Origin: Apium graveolens | Taxonomy: Eukaryota; Streptophyta; Magnoliopsida; Apiales; Apiaceae | DNA length: 64,000 bases | Direction of reading: 5' to 3' | Assembly: GCF_009905375.1 (NCBI RefSeq) | Contig: NC_133653.1 | Location: 64,081,414-64,145,413 of the forward strand | Shown: piece after piece, positions 48,556 through 61,029 of the stretch | Layout of the letters: each line of letters opens with the position of its first letter | Numbering within the stretch: the first letter of the stretch is position 1 | Program-made: the position numbers and the translations under genes | Notes under the pieces: generated by a model | What the model was told of the DNA's origin: nothing | Databases searched by the model: none | What the model saw: the letters and a program-made list of their open reading frames with translations, nothing else

Positions 48556-48693
48556 CCCAGGCATCTCGATATACACCTTTTTACGCCTTCGAGATCTCTA
48601 AGTGACCTAATTTTTCCAATTTTCAACCGCTCTCTCTCGTTTCAAACTCTTTCTCTCTAATTTTTCTTACCCACTCAATTTTACTCTTCTATA

Positions 48694-51600
48694 ATGGCAC
48701 TAAACTATGTTAGAGTTGCAATCCCGAAGGATGGAACCAACTATCTCGCTTTGACAGATGTTAATCAAGCTCCTGACAGTTTCAAGGGGTTTGTTAAGTT
48801 TTTGTCTGAATCTTATCTTGTAGGAGCTCTAACTGCCAATCCCATCCTTTACTTGGATGTTTTGCATGAATTCTGGACAACAGCTGTAGTGAGGACATTT
48901 GTGCATGATAACTCTGTGCCTATAGTGGTGAACTGCTCTATTAGAGGCCAACATGCGGAATTTAATGAACAAGCTTTGGGGATTCTAACTGAGAATTTGG
49001 TGGAGGTTCCAACACAGGATGAGCTAGTTGAGTTCATGGACTTCATCAACTATAGTGAAAGAAATAACCTGGCTAGCATGAACAAGAAGTACCTAAGGAG
49101 GGAATGGTCTTTCTTGTTTAATTATATCATAAAGGCCTTTACCTGCAGAAAGATAGGGTACGACAACATATCAAGTGTGGTCCAAAAGCTGGTGTTCTCA
49201 ATAGCTCACACCAGACACCTGAATGTTGGTCTATTGATCCTGGAAGAACTGAGCACTAGGCTAACAATGCCCCTAGCTACAAGAGGTAAGGAAATTTTCT
49301 TTCCTAGATTTGTAATGTCTGGTTAATATCATAAAGTGCATGACATTCATATGCTTAATGGTATAAATAGTACTAAAATAGGCAATTATAAGCAAGTGTC
49401 CACAATTCTATTTGGTTCAATTCTTACTAAAAATAAGGTACATGTAAGCCTTAAAATCACTCCATTTATGATGAAGAGATTTAGGACTTACCCTTACCCT
49501 ATACCTGACATTAGATCTAATGTTGAACCTAGTACAACAATGGCTCATGTCCCTGTAGAACTACAAACACTGAACAATCAACAAGGGCCTTCCCAAGCTG
49601 AAACACTTCTTTCTGTACCACTAGAATCTAGGAAACCAACCATTTCATCCTCTCAAAAAGGTGAAGTGAGTAAAAAGAAGAGAAAGCGGACACCCTTAGT
49701 AGTAATAAATGAGAGTGGGTTAGGGATGAAATAGAACAAGAGTCACCCTTGGTCAAGAAAACAAAGAAGGTGAAACAAACTGAGCTGACCATTCAAGCCA
49801 CCTCTGCATCCTCCCAAAAGGATGTAGTTGTAAAACATGGACTTAAACAGACTCTAGAGGCATCCTCTCAACATGGTGTCTCTATTGAACATAGCATCCA
49901 CCCAAATGCACCTTGTAAAGAGTCTGCATAAACACTTGAACAAATTCAAGTGTATAAAATGAGAAATAAGGATGGCACACACAAAGAGAACACATCTCTT
50001 GAAGCTCCCTCATTCATACAGGGGGAGCTGCCAAAACTCAACTCTGAAATTTAAACTCTAATTTCTCAAATTTCTTCTTAATATAATGAAGCACTTGAAT
50101 CTGATTCTCAAGTGTTGCCAACTTCAAGTGACATAGTTCATGAAACTATGCTCACCACCCAGGACCCAAATTTAGTTGGTGAGAGGCTACATGCCGGGGT
50201 AGACCTTGATGACACAAACACAAATACAGGGGTAGTACTCTTGAGGGGGAGCTATCTAAATCCTCTTCAATTCAATTGGAGGTTCCTCTTGCAGGAACAA
50301 CTCCCCTCAAAACCCTAGCTAAGATTGCACTCACAATTGAAGCTAGGAGTTCAATTTCCAATGATCCCGCTATGGAGGAGGCAAGCACATCACTTTCAAG
50401 TGACAGTGTTTAGAAAGAAACACAAGGGTTTGAGACTAGAGTACATGACAGTAACCTAGTTAACTCGCCTTCAATTCTAATGGAGGTTCCTACAAAAAGT
50501 GGAGAATATCAATCTGTCACAACCACAGTTCACCCTGTGAGTCAAACTGTGACATATGTCACAGGTGGTTCTATTGAAGATCAACCCTCCACTTCACAAC
50601 CTACAGACATTCCTTTAACATCCAACCCTTCACAACAACCATCTCACCCAATCCAACGGTGGTTACAAAATGCTCAATCCCAACCAACCACAGTATATGA
50701 TCTTCTGGTTGATCAACTTTCAGGTCTTGCTAACATCACACAACATCTTCTCACTATAGATATGACAAATCAAGACTATCAGAAAATTATGCTCACTTAT
50801 AATGAAGATGTTGAGAAGTAAAAGCAGAAGATAGTAAATGAAGCTGAGCAGGATGGCAATGTGGATGCTTGGATTTCTAAAGACTTCATATTGGAGATGG
50901 ATCAGGTCTTGGCAAGATTTATAGAGTAATATGTCACCATTTTGGGAGTAATGCCAAGGTTTTCACTCCACAAGAAGTGTATGATGCGGTCAATGAAGTT
51001 TACAAGACTCAAATCAAAGCTTTTCACCTCTTTGGTAAAGCACTACAAGTGACTTTGACTGGTCATCAAGACAAAATTAGAAAGATGGTAAGGGGGAAGA
51101 TGGATGAGATTATCCCTTCACAAGTTAAGATCAAATCAAAATTCAAGACTTTTGCAGAACAAATGGAAAGATTTGATCTAACTACAGCAGATGCAAGTGT
51201 CAAAAATCTAAGGCAATCTTTTGTGGATCTACATGACGTAGTTCAACAGCATATTACGAAATTCTAATAACACGAGACTCAAATTGAATCAACTTCATCA
51301 AAGCAGATATGAGCTTTCAACACTTTTGATGTAAGGCATAAAGGAAGCTGTGCAAGCCACTTTTGGCACTTCTCTCACTTCAAGCTCTCAACAACCCATC
51401 TCTACATCAACCAACTTGCAGATCCAAGTTCTCCAAACTCAAGTTTCCACTCTGCAATCAGCCAATGAATCTCTAACAAATCAAGTCTCTCAACTTACAC
51501 CAATGGTAGCAAGTCAACAGGTTGATATCCAGACCCAGGTGGACTCCCACAAGCACCTAAAAATGCAAAATTCAGTATCTTTAGGAGTCATCATGGGTGC

Positions 51601-53403
51601 ACTCAACATCCCACTGCCTGCACTTCTAAGAGCTATGAGGCCTAAAATTCCTATACCTCTCATCTTGCCTGCTAACAAGACTAAGAGGGAGATAGAGGCT
51701 AGGTTATTAAGATCATCTACCCAAGCTGTTCAAGCTGCTAATAAAGGCAAATCTCAAGAAGTTGATGTTGGAATAGAGAGGCTTATCAAAGCAGCTGAGG
51801 GACCTAGGCTAAGCAGGGAATTTGATGAACTACTCAAGGCTCTCAGGGCTTCTCTAAAAAATAATTTCTTCACATACAAGAAGGCCTTAGATAAGATAAT
51901 AAATTTTATAAGGGTGATTTTGGTGACAAGGGATAATTTCCAGGAGAAAAGGATTGTGGTTAACATAAATGACTCAGGGGTAGACTGGTGTATACAGGTG
52001 TCCCTTAACTATCTCATAACAAGAAGGGCATCTGAGTTGGGCATTCTGATAAAAAGTCAACAGAGTGATTCAAGAAGATACTCTTTTGCTAACTGAATTG
52101 CATAAAGCTCAAGTAGCTGCTTTTCCAGAAGCATACTTACAGCCAAACAATGGAGTGATATACATCTGCCCTACCATCAAACATTGTAAACACTTCCAAA
52201 TTCCTAAGCAATGTGTCATGACAAACAAAAAGATGATTATGACTTTGGAGACTGACTTGAAGACTAAGCAATACAAGACTGTTGAAGATGAAGAGAGGAT
52301 CAACCTGTTGGGGAGATATCTGAGAGATCCTGAAGTCAATTTGCCCAAAAATCAAATCAATAAGAATGATTTGGATGATGATAGTAGAAGAAAGATGATC
52401 AAAAACATTCTGGCTCAAATCCAAGTCAATCCTCTAAGGCAACTGACAGCAAAGAAGGAGACAAGAAAAGAGATGCCAAAAAGAAAGCAAATGATGAGAA
52501 GAAGGGTGATGAGAGAAGAATGAAGAAGAAGGAGGATGGTTCAGAACCAAAGAAAAATACTCTACCAATCCAAATCAATCAAACTCAAACCCCTAAGCCA
52601 ACAAACTCAAACACTTTACCACCTCTAACCTCTAAGGCTAAATTCTTGTACAAACATACTTCTAACAGCATACTGAAAATACCAATCACTTCCGGCCAAA
52701 CTTCTCTAAAGAAAATCTCAAACCTGCCTTCCTTCAAGCCACCAACCAAAACACATTACAAATCTGTTGGAAGAAAGCTAAAGAAACTGTAAGTTACTGA
52801 GAGGGCCATCTGGAACTGCTTTAATCAATAATATTTTCTACCTTTAAACTGGTGCATCACAGATGATGACTACTTTCAACAATTGGCTGAAGAGATGGTC
52901 AAAGTTTGGGTTATATCATTGAGAGAAGTAAGAATTTACTATCAAGATGGATCCTACACTTTACTTAAAATTTAATGGATATATTTTCAACCACAAATCA
53001 AGAAGGTGATTAGCTTATTGAAGGATAAGGATACTGATACAATGGCATGGAGGTCTGTAGTGGCTGTATGGTTGATAGTAAGGGAATAAAGAAGAGCAAA
53101 AAAAAGGCTGAAAGGGAGGGGAGAGAAAGAAAATATATTGAAGAGATAGAAATGTTTGAGCAAAAATGTGAAGAACTTAAGGCAAAAGGGATGAGCAGAA
53201 TATCAAAAGATGGACACTTTCTAAACATCAAGGTTGTAAGATTCTCAAGATTTAGAGTTGGTTACTTGAATGGTTATTCATTTGATGAGTGGCTCAAGCT
53301 TGTGGAAGCTCTAAGAGGGACTCAAATCATAGAAGAATTGCAAGTACTGGTAGACTTAAAGGACCTCATTAGACATGAAACAAACTATGAGAAATTTGTG
53401 TGA
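48694..53403 (+). pseudogene. Long second ORF of element D, broken (accessory/env-like position)
   Basis: Starts at ATG 48694. The first 210 codons are open and encode a globular domain (FKGFVKFLSESYLVGALTAN, FWTTAVVRTFVHDNSVPIVV, REWSFLFNYIIKAFTCRKIG), ended by TAA at 49324 but continuing in frame from 49336 to 49734. Frame changes follow at about 49735, 50230, 50820-50980, 51300, 52080 and 52520, with stops between. The middle is Ser/Thr/Gln/Pro-rich. Blocks at 50977-51267 and 51350-52096 look helical, the latter with a Gln/Ser-rich coil and a NINDSGV stretch. A Lys/Glu-rich tail (52400-53150) follows. The original product would be about 1,500 residues. No signal peptide or convincing membrane segment was seen, so an envelope role is not supported. 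Similar uncharacterised ORFs follow pol in SIRE-like copia elements of asterids. Function unknown. Confidence 0.7.
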
Positions 53404-53549
53404 TGAATGTATCTTTCAAACTCATGTAATCACTTAATGTATAAAATTTGTACTTCTGCCAATTTTGTATGCAATGTTTTATTGTTCATTGGAACTTGGG
53501 GTTAGTCTTGTTACCAGACATGAATTTGTGATACATAATCTTCTCACAA

Positions 53550-53561
53550 ATTGGGGGAGAT
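53550..53561 (+). promoter_or_regulatory. Polypurine tract of element D
   Basis: ATTGGGGGAGAT directly before TGTTGTGCAAG; the usual copia form. Confidence 0.92.
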
Positions 53562-54581
53562 TGTTGTGCAAGACATGCCTGTACTTTACAAGACTAAGTC
53601 AAATTGACAGCCCTAAGAATTAGTTATATGATAATCTAAATTTGTATTTTGTATTGTATTAGTTGAGTCGGTAAAATTGTCAAAGATTAGACCGGAGTAT
53701 TTTTCATTAAATAGTCACAAGCCTGAGAATAAACACTGGAAGAAGATAAAAAAAATCATGCCTCAGAGAAATTGTGAAGAAGCTTGGAGTTGAATAAATC
53801 TGTTTTAGGAAAAATATTCTAGGTCAAGATATCTACAAGTCATAGATCAAGTCATATAGAGAAGTCATTCAAGAACTCCAGAATGACTTATCGAGAAGTC
53901 CAGAACAGCTTATAGAGAAGTCTCAGAGATATCGACAAGTCAAATGATGACATGAAGATTGGAGATATCGACAAGTCAAATTATCATTAGAGATCTCAGA
54001 GATATCTACAAGTCAAAATGTATATAGAGATCTGAGATATCGACAAGTCATTTCTGCATTACAGAACTCAGAGATATTGACAAGTCAAAATGAAGATATG
54101 AAGATTGGAGATATCGACAAGTCAATTTTCTAATTTGAGATCTCAGAGATATCGATAAGTCAATATGCTTATAGAGATCTCAGAGATATCGACAAGTCAT
54201 TTCCACATGTAGAAATTTGGAGACCTCGACAAGACAAGTTCACTTATAGAGAACTCAGAGACCTCGACAAGTCAAACCACTTATAGAGAACTAAGAGATC
54301 TCGATAAGCCATTATACTTATCGAGATGCAATTTCTTTATAGATCAAACTGGAGATCTCGATTTGAAGCTCAAGTACAGAATGCAGACAAGTTAAATATT
54401 CAAGATTATCAATCACCAATTGATCTAATCACTTAGATTGAAATGTCTACAAAATCAGCTTGAAGAGTGTAAGATCAAAGGCCAAGATTAACTGACAAAT
54501 GAAAGTCAAAGATTCACAGGATTTGCAAAGATACACTAAGCCAGAAATGGAAAGCTTTAGAGATAACTTAAAGTAGGGTTT
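53562..54581 (+). repeat. 3' LTR of element D, first part
   Basis: Matches 42362 to about 43382, including the motif array at 53830-54330. Its last five bases, GGTTT, are the TSD of the solo LTR inserted at 54582. The remainder resumes after 58854. Confidence 0.93.
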
Positions 54582-57500
54582 TGTAATAACCCTAATTTTT
54601 GGAAATTTTTGAAACCCTTATGAATAGTGTTTTTGCTGAATGAGAAAACTTTTCATGCCCCACTATGTAGGGATTCTGTTATGGATATTCTGAGATTTTA
54701 TTAGTACTCTATATGGTATATAAGTGTATGTAAAGATCGTCAGAATCCAATTCCCAATACTTTGATTTTTCTTTGAAAATCCACTAGATACGGAAAGAAT
54801 TGAGTATAAGGTAACAGGGTAAAAAGGATTTAAATTAAAGGATTATAAGAGAGGATCATAAAAAGGAATATAATGTATTGAGAAAGGTTAAGGGAACCTA
54901 AGTAATAAGATCCCGGGTATGATCCCTCAAACGATAAACGAAAACGAAAGTTAAGCGAACCGTATAACAGATCAGCGGTCATTAGGCAAATAATTAGGAA
55001 GTTAATCAAAGAAATTAGAGGGGATGATGTCACCCAACCAATGAGAAGAGGACAAAGAGGGGAGGATGACATCATGAGCACGACATAAGCATGATATAAG
55101 GGGAAGGAGATGTGGTTAGTTTATAACCACACAAAGACAAGGTTATTAAGGTAATTAACCAAAATCTAAACAAAAACAACCAACCAAAAAACAAATCAAA
55201 GCAAAAAAACACAAAAATCTCTCTTTCTCCAAGCTTGCTCTCGGCTTTTCTTCTTTTTCAAAGAAGAAATTTTCAAAAATCAAGTTCCAAGCATTGTTAA
55301 ATCACAAGGTAATTATCTAAGGTTCCTTGTACATAGATATGGATGTCCTATAAGTTTAAGCTTCTAATTCCTTCACAATCTCTTCCAATAAATCAAGGAA
55401 GAAGATGGTGAATAGTAACCTTCAAGAAATAACTTTGGTTTTCTTGATTTTTTTATGAAAGTTCAAGGTAGCTTAAGCATAGATCAAGGCTTTCATGGGC
55501 ATTCCAAGGATCTTTCATTGATTAAAAGCTCCAAGGAAGGTATAAACTCCAAACCCTAGCTTTAGTTTTGAGTAATTAGGAATGAATATGATTGATATAG
55601 TATATGTGAAGCATGATGCTTGTTTGTTTAAAGTTTGGTTGAGTTTGTAGAGATTAGTTGGTTTTGTGGTGTTTTTGGAGTTGTAAATCTTGATAATTAG
55701 TTAAAGAACTTAAGTAAAGCTTTTAGTTCATGTGGGAAATAAGTATAAATTGTTAATGTTGAGTTGTTGGGGCTGTTATGATGTAGTATGGATGGAGTTT
55801 TGATTTGGTTGTGATTGTGGATTGATTGGTGGTTGAACTGGAATGGTATAAAATTGGGAAATCGCGTAAACATAGCCGTCGTAATGTCCGATTTACTTTA
55901 GACTGCTTTTGTTCATAACATTAGGACCCGAGAGCTCCCTGCTAGGTTTTGACCATTGCGATGTTTAAATAGTTCATGTTACGAGCTTCGTTTTGATATG
56001 TGGTTCGTTTGATTCCGATGAATGGTTTAGGAGAAACGGCCGTTTTAAGTAACGACATTTCGCGAACGAAACATTACCCCTCGCCTTACTTTGAAACATA
56101 GGTTAAAGACCTTAAAGGACTAATTGATGTATGAAACATTTATGTAAGGTGTAATAGGCAGTTGGTAAGACACTTGCGAAAGAATCGCCTTAAAACTCGT
56201 AATGGTTAATTTATTAAAAATGGGGGAGCCGAGGGTACTCGAGCGACTTAAGTAAATCGTTAAGCGTGAAAGCGAACGTTAGGACTCTAAATGGTTAAAG
56301 TCTAGTTTCTTAAGCGACCGGGGTTTAATTCCAACTTATGTTGTTGTTCATAGGTTATCGGACCCACTCTAAGCTTAAGTCTATCCGGGAGCACTCAGGC
56401 AAGTTTTCTACCCGTTATACTGTTGTGATGTATATATGTATATGCATTATCTTGTGATAGATGCATGTTGGTTAATTAGCAAATTTTGCGATATATTGAA
56501 GCATGCTGATATGGTACATATGCATGCCTGTTTCGTATTCTTTCCATATATATCTGTTGGTTCAATTTATAATACCTATGCTAGAGAATAGCGGTAATTT
56601 GCATATACCCTTAGTATAGGGACCCAAAGGTGAAAACATTTTCTAAAACCGGGAGTCGAGGATCCCAAGTAGATTTTGTATATATATATATTTATATATA
56701 TATATATGGTTATAGTTTTCAAAACTATTAATCGAATAAGGCTTATTCGATAACTTTATTTTATTAATGAATATTATCTTGAATATTCATTCGAGGACTT
56801 ATGACTCCTTTATATTATTTATTGAATATTACTTGGATATTCATTTGAGGATGTATGACTCCTTTATTTTATGTAATGAATGTTATTTATAATATTCATT
56901 CGAGGTATTATGACTCCGCTTATTATTTATTAATATTCTTTATTTTATTAAAGAATAATGTTCGATAATCAAACTTACTTTTGATATTCAAATAAAGATA
57001 TTACTCTCGTATAAGTATATCTTTGATTATTTACTATTCATTTCAAGTATGAGTTTTCCAACTTCTACTTCAATTATTTTTATAAAGATTATTATTTATG
57101 GGAATATTATTTAAATAATAATATTCAGATATTCCTTTATATTGAGACTGATTTACCTTATTAAATCAGCATTATTCCAAATACTCTTTAAAGTGTTTTC
57201 AAGTCTTTAAAATGATTTTCAAAAGTTAGAGCGGATCTCAAAACTCATTTTTATATTTAAGATCTTCCTTTTAAAAAGGGGATTTAAATACTCGCTCAAA
57301 ACCCGGAGGGATCCGGCTCTGTGGTGTATTTTATATTTGCAACAAGGTTGTTGTCTTGATAAAAGAGTTTTTGATTACTTACCCAACACTCGGGAAGTAA
57401 AATTCTTGGAACAAGTTAATCCATTAACAGGCATCGCCTGGGAAATATCGGTGAGTTTTCCTTTCCAACTAGATACGACTTCTTGGTGGAGCCGTATCAA

Positions 57501-58849
57501 CAAATTTCTACTTGGGGAAAGTGGGGACGAGCTTTACGTTTCAGAGTCATGGATTTCATCTGAACTAGGAGTGGCGTAAGTGGTCGAGTAGCGCCGGCCC
57601 AGCCTTATTATATTGGCCCAAATGGCCTGGAAGTTCCGATAAGGCGGTCCATTCCTTAGGAGTTCAGTGTTCGGTTGACAAGTAAATCCGACAGGTTCTC
57701 CTCTACATGTAGAAAATGGTGGGGTTGCACTACTACGACTGATCATCGTAAGTGGTCTTCCTGGCGCGGCAAACTCCCGTAATGAGTTCATCATCCAATT
57801 GGATATTTCTGCAACACTACCCAGAGCACTTCGTTAGAAAGGCTACGGTTGGGCGATTGTTGAGTGTTGGCAGGGTCAAGTTTTCAAAATGATGTTTGCA
57901 TCAAATGAAGTATCTCATAACTTCATTTTATTTTGATGATATTTTAAAGGTTGAATCTATTCAATTATTATCTTGTAGTCTCATCTATGTGATGAACTTT
58001 TGAACTAATTATAACTTGAACGGTGGTAGTTCAAGTAGTATTTGGAAAAGATATGAGTATATTGGAGTATCTTGTAACTTCATCTTTTAAACTTATATCT
58101 AGTAAAAGATTATCTTATGCATGTCAAAGATTTTCAGAAAAATGTTGAGACAAGGTTAGATATATGAGATCACCTTGCAACGGTATTTTTTATACAGTTA
58201 TACACTGGAACTCTGTGTGTATTATGCATGAAAGAGGACTTCCAAGATTTTGAAAAGTATATATGTATATATACTGAATATTTTGTGACTTCATCGCATT
58301 AAGATATCAAACTTGGTTCATTTCTTTTGACCAAGACCTTCACGAGTACTATGAGAAGGCTCATATATTGTTAATCATATTATATATTATTTTGGTGGGC
58401 TTGTTGCTCACCCTTGCCTTCTTCTTTCATCACACAACATCAGATAGACAAGATGAACAGGACCAAGCTCCCGATTCGCAAGCGGTTAGAAAACGTTCTG
58501 CAGTCTTCGGGAAGCGTTGATGCCGCTGTAGCTGAGGTAGGAACTACCAATAGGCTAGGCTTTCAACTTTTGATGTACCAGACTCATGTATAATATGAAT
58601 TGTAATAATGGCAAAGAAAATGTAAATTTATTCAGAAAACCTTTTAAGGTGTATTGGCAGATAATTGTGGAATAAAATGACTTGTGATTATTTTTGGATG
58701 TTCATCTCTGAGACTATAACTTGTGGTGTGTGTGTTTATTGTGGGGTCACAGTATAGAGTAGTTGATTAATTATTAAGATTGGGTGTTATTAAGGGAAAT
58801 GGAACTCGTGACAACCCGGATCCCCGACCCCGGATTTGGGGGTATTACA
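54582..58849 (+). mobile_element. Solo LTR of family A inside the element D 3' LTR
   Basis: TGTAATAACCC...GGGGGTATTACA, 4268 bp, flanked by perfect TSD GGTTT (54577-54581 and 58850-58854). No internal sequence is present, so it formed by recombination between two LTRs after insertion. It is clearly more diverged from the LTRs of element A than those are from each other. It has the same three-unit tandem repeat (56764-56920), TA tract (about 56678-56707) and CTCACCCTTGC block (58408-58418). Frames at 57337-57579 and 57534-57794 overlap on opposite strands and are not credible genes. Confidence 0.95.
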
Positions 58850-58854
58850 GGTTT

Positions 58855-59201
58855 AGTACATCTTATTGCATGCTGTGTAAACCTGTGTTTACTAATCTAT
58901 AAACTAAACACTGGTCCTTTGCATTTAAATGGTATCAAACAGATCTAGTTTTCTTGTAACTCTCTCAAGGAAGAAGCTGAGTTCTTCACTTACAAAGAAC
59001 CCACAATTTGTAGCAAAACACTTGCTTGATTTTAATATAAAATTAAGTGAGTTTTGAAATATTGTGTGCATTATTTTATTTCAATTAACATAGTATTGCT
59101 GCATTTCTAATCTGCTTTGTTAACCAAGTAACAAACATTCAAAAAGTCTTAAAAATATCTAAAACACATTCACCCCCCTGTGTTGTATTCATTACCTAAC
59201 A
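58855..59201 (+). repeat. 3' LTR of element D, second part
   Basis: Continues the LTR (AGTACATCTTATTGCATGC) to the end ATTACCTAACA, matching 43386-43730. Confidence 0.93.
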
Positions 59202-59206
59202 TTATT

Positions 59207-59460
59207 CATGTTTTATTTACCCATTTCTAAGTCATGTCATGTTCGTATTTTTAAATCGTGTACACGACTTCAAATTGTGTCATTTTCGATTCTACCAACA
59301 AATGACACGAAAGTACATGACATGAATGATTTTCCAGGTCTACTTGGGGGTTTAACGACTTGTCGAATATGCTCAATGCAATTATGTCATCTACGAAAGT
59401 GGAGTTAGTTAATATAGTTTTTATTTCTTTATTTTCCCAAAATGTGCAAAGTGATAAGTC
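59207..59460. repeat. Right half of the degenerate inverted-repeat pair, then unassigned DNA
   Basis: To about 59357 this resembles the reverse complement of 27842-28060 (CGTGT/ACACGA words, end CCAGGTCTACTTGGGG). The small frame 59208-59408 lies within it and has no recognisable domain. No feature is seen from 59358 to 59460. Confidence 0.4.
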
Positions 59461-60159
59461 TGGGGATGTTTGAAATAGTATATATTTTATATGATTTTAT
59501 GTGATTCAATTCCTCATATTTGTTATATTTTGCATTGATTTATATTTTTATTAAATAGATTTTATTATTTTATTATATGAAGTATGGAATCCTAAACTTG
59601 GATGGATTGGAGAATTATAGCTGAATTTGGAGATTTATTAGAACTGAATTCAGATTTGTTTGGCTCTTTGCATGTAATTCACATCTTGGGATTTATTAGA
59701 AGGGAATTCAAATTTGTTTGGCTCTACGCGCACAATTAATTGTTTGAGTATATTTTGAGTTATGGAAGTCAGAATTGAACGATTCAACAGCTCACGCGAA
59801 GATAACAGAATTATCTTTCATACTAAAGTGGTTCAAGTATAAGTATCAATTTACAACTGGAACGGCCCAGATTTACTGAAAAAAGGTTAACTAAGAAATT
59901 CCCTTTGAAAAATAGAATCAGTTTGGGAAACCTATTTGTATCCTTTTTTCTATAAAAAATAGGAATATATTATTAGAGAGATATATATACAAACATCGAG
60001 AGGGAGATTGAGGGAGACAAAGATTATTACTTTCCTTTATTATGTATTTTGTTAATCTATTCAAGTAGATTTTTAATTTAAGGTTAAGTTAAACCCTAAT
60101 TATTATTGATTTATGATTTTCTCGGTCCCTCAATATTACATGCTCCAACTTATAGAGTA
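59461..60159. other. Unassigned stretch with LTR-like features
   Basis: Starts with AAGTCTGGGGATGTTTGAAA, similar to the PPT/LTR junction of Athila/Tat elements. A 36-bp direct repeat (59632-59667 and 59690-59725, GATTTATTAGAAC/GGAATTCA type) is present. A TCTATAAAAAATAGG box lies near 59950, and AAACCCTAATT follows near 60090. It may be an old Ty3 LTR, but there is no partner copy. Confidence 0.3.
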
Positions 60160-60168
60160 ATGCTTAAT

Positions 60169-60790
60169 CATGGTTGTAAAAATCAAAAATCGAAACTAAT
60201 CGGATCAAGTATTGATTAGCGATTAATCGATAAATCGGCGATTAATCAGAATGATTAATCGACATAATAAATTAGATACATTTTTTTATTTCATTATTAT
60301 AATTATAGTACATATAAATATAAACATAGGTATCATGACGTTTCATAATATTTGGGTTGCAAAAAGCCCATGGGCTTGAACAAATAGTAAGCCCATGGCC
60401 TCACTTTCTTATATTAGTTTCACTTTTTATTTTCTTAAATATATAGGAGTATTATATAATGCTAGATTGCTAGAGGCCTAGAGTCATGAATTACACGCGC
60501 TGTTCATCTTCCCAAACTGTCATCTCCGGTTTACCAATAAATTTTCGTCTCAATCATACATACCCATACACATAAATATACTTATTCAGGATTTGATTAT
60601 GTAGATTACTCATAAAACTTTGAGGCCAGTCGTCGATTAATCGGAGTTTGACCCAATTTTGGCCGAAATTTGACCAGATTTTTGAAAACCGTTCTCCCGA
60701 CCGTTTTTAGGAGATCAGATTGGAACACGTGTTCCGACGATTGTCGATAAATTGGCCGATTAATCGTCCTAATCAGTGACCTTTAACACT
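60169..60790. mobile_element. Small non-autonomous Mutator-like element (candidate)
   Basis: A 622-bp unit lies between exact 9-bp direct repeats ATGCTTAAT (60160-60168 and 60791-60799), the TSD length of Mutator-like elements. Both ends carry GTTGTAAAAATCA / reverse-complement GTGTTAAAGGTCA-type sequence and repeated CGATTAATCG words. It encodes nothing. An hAT origin is less likely because hAT TSDs are 8 bp. Confidence 0.6.
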
Positions 60791-60922
60791 ATGCTTAATT
60801 AATAATAATATGCCATACATGATTATGTATATTGTTTGAACCAATATATATTTATCAACGAAAGTTGGATTTAGATGGTGGTGATTTATCCAATAAGGAC
60901 ATGAACTTCTACATGAAAATAG

Positions 60923-61029
60923 TGTTGGGAATATGTTGTGAACTTGATGATTACATTAACAAAACACCTTAGTAGATTTAACTTAGTGAAAAATGTAGCA
61001 CCCGACGGATGATCAATTATAGTCCCGAC
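60923..61029 (+). mobile_element. Start of a copia-type LTR, cut by a family-A LTR
   Basis: TGTTGGGAATATGTTGTGAAC onward matches the minus-strand LTR at 1-927, including AACACCTTAGTA, CACTTAGTG-like sequence and CCCGACGGATGATCAATTAT. It breaks at 61030 where the family-A LTR begins; the rest should follow that insertion beyond the window. Confidence 0.75.

Larger units (their letters stand above)
42362..59201 (+). mobile_element. Ty1/copia retrotransposon, SIRE-like layout (element D), with second ORF
   Basis: LTRs of 1369 bp (5') and 1367 bp (3', after removing an inserted solo LTR) begin TGTTGTGCAAGACATG and end ATTACCTAATA/ATTACCTAACA. A tRNA-Met PBS and a TTGGGGGAGAT polypurine tract fix the plus orientation. 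The interior carries, in order, gag, coiled-coil linker, zinc knuckles, protease, integrase HHCC finger, a deletion, RT C-terminus, RNase H, then a promoter-like region and a long second ORF. RNase H after integrase and RT is the copia order. A large 3' ORF after pol is known for SIRE/Maximus-type copia elements. All frames are broken. A solo LTR of family A interrupts the 3' LTR at 54582-58849. Confidence 0.93.

Noticed and set aside
48694..53403. Calling the second ORF of element D an envelope gene
   Set aside because: The position matches env-like ORFs of SIRE elements, but no signal peptide, fusion peptide or transmembrane segment could be seen.
57337..57794. Frames on both strands in the solo LTR
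   Set aside because: Opposite-strand overlap within an LTR and no domain.
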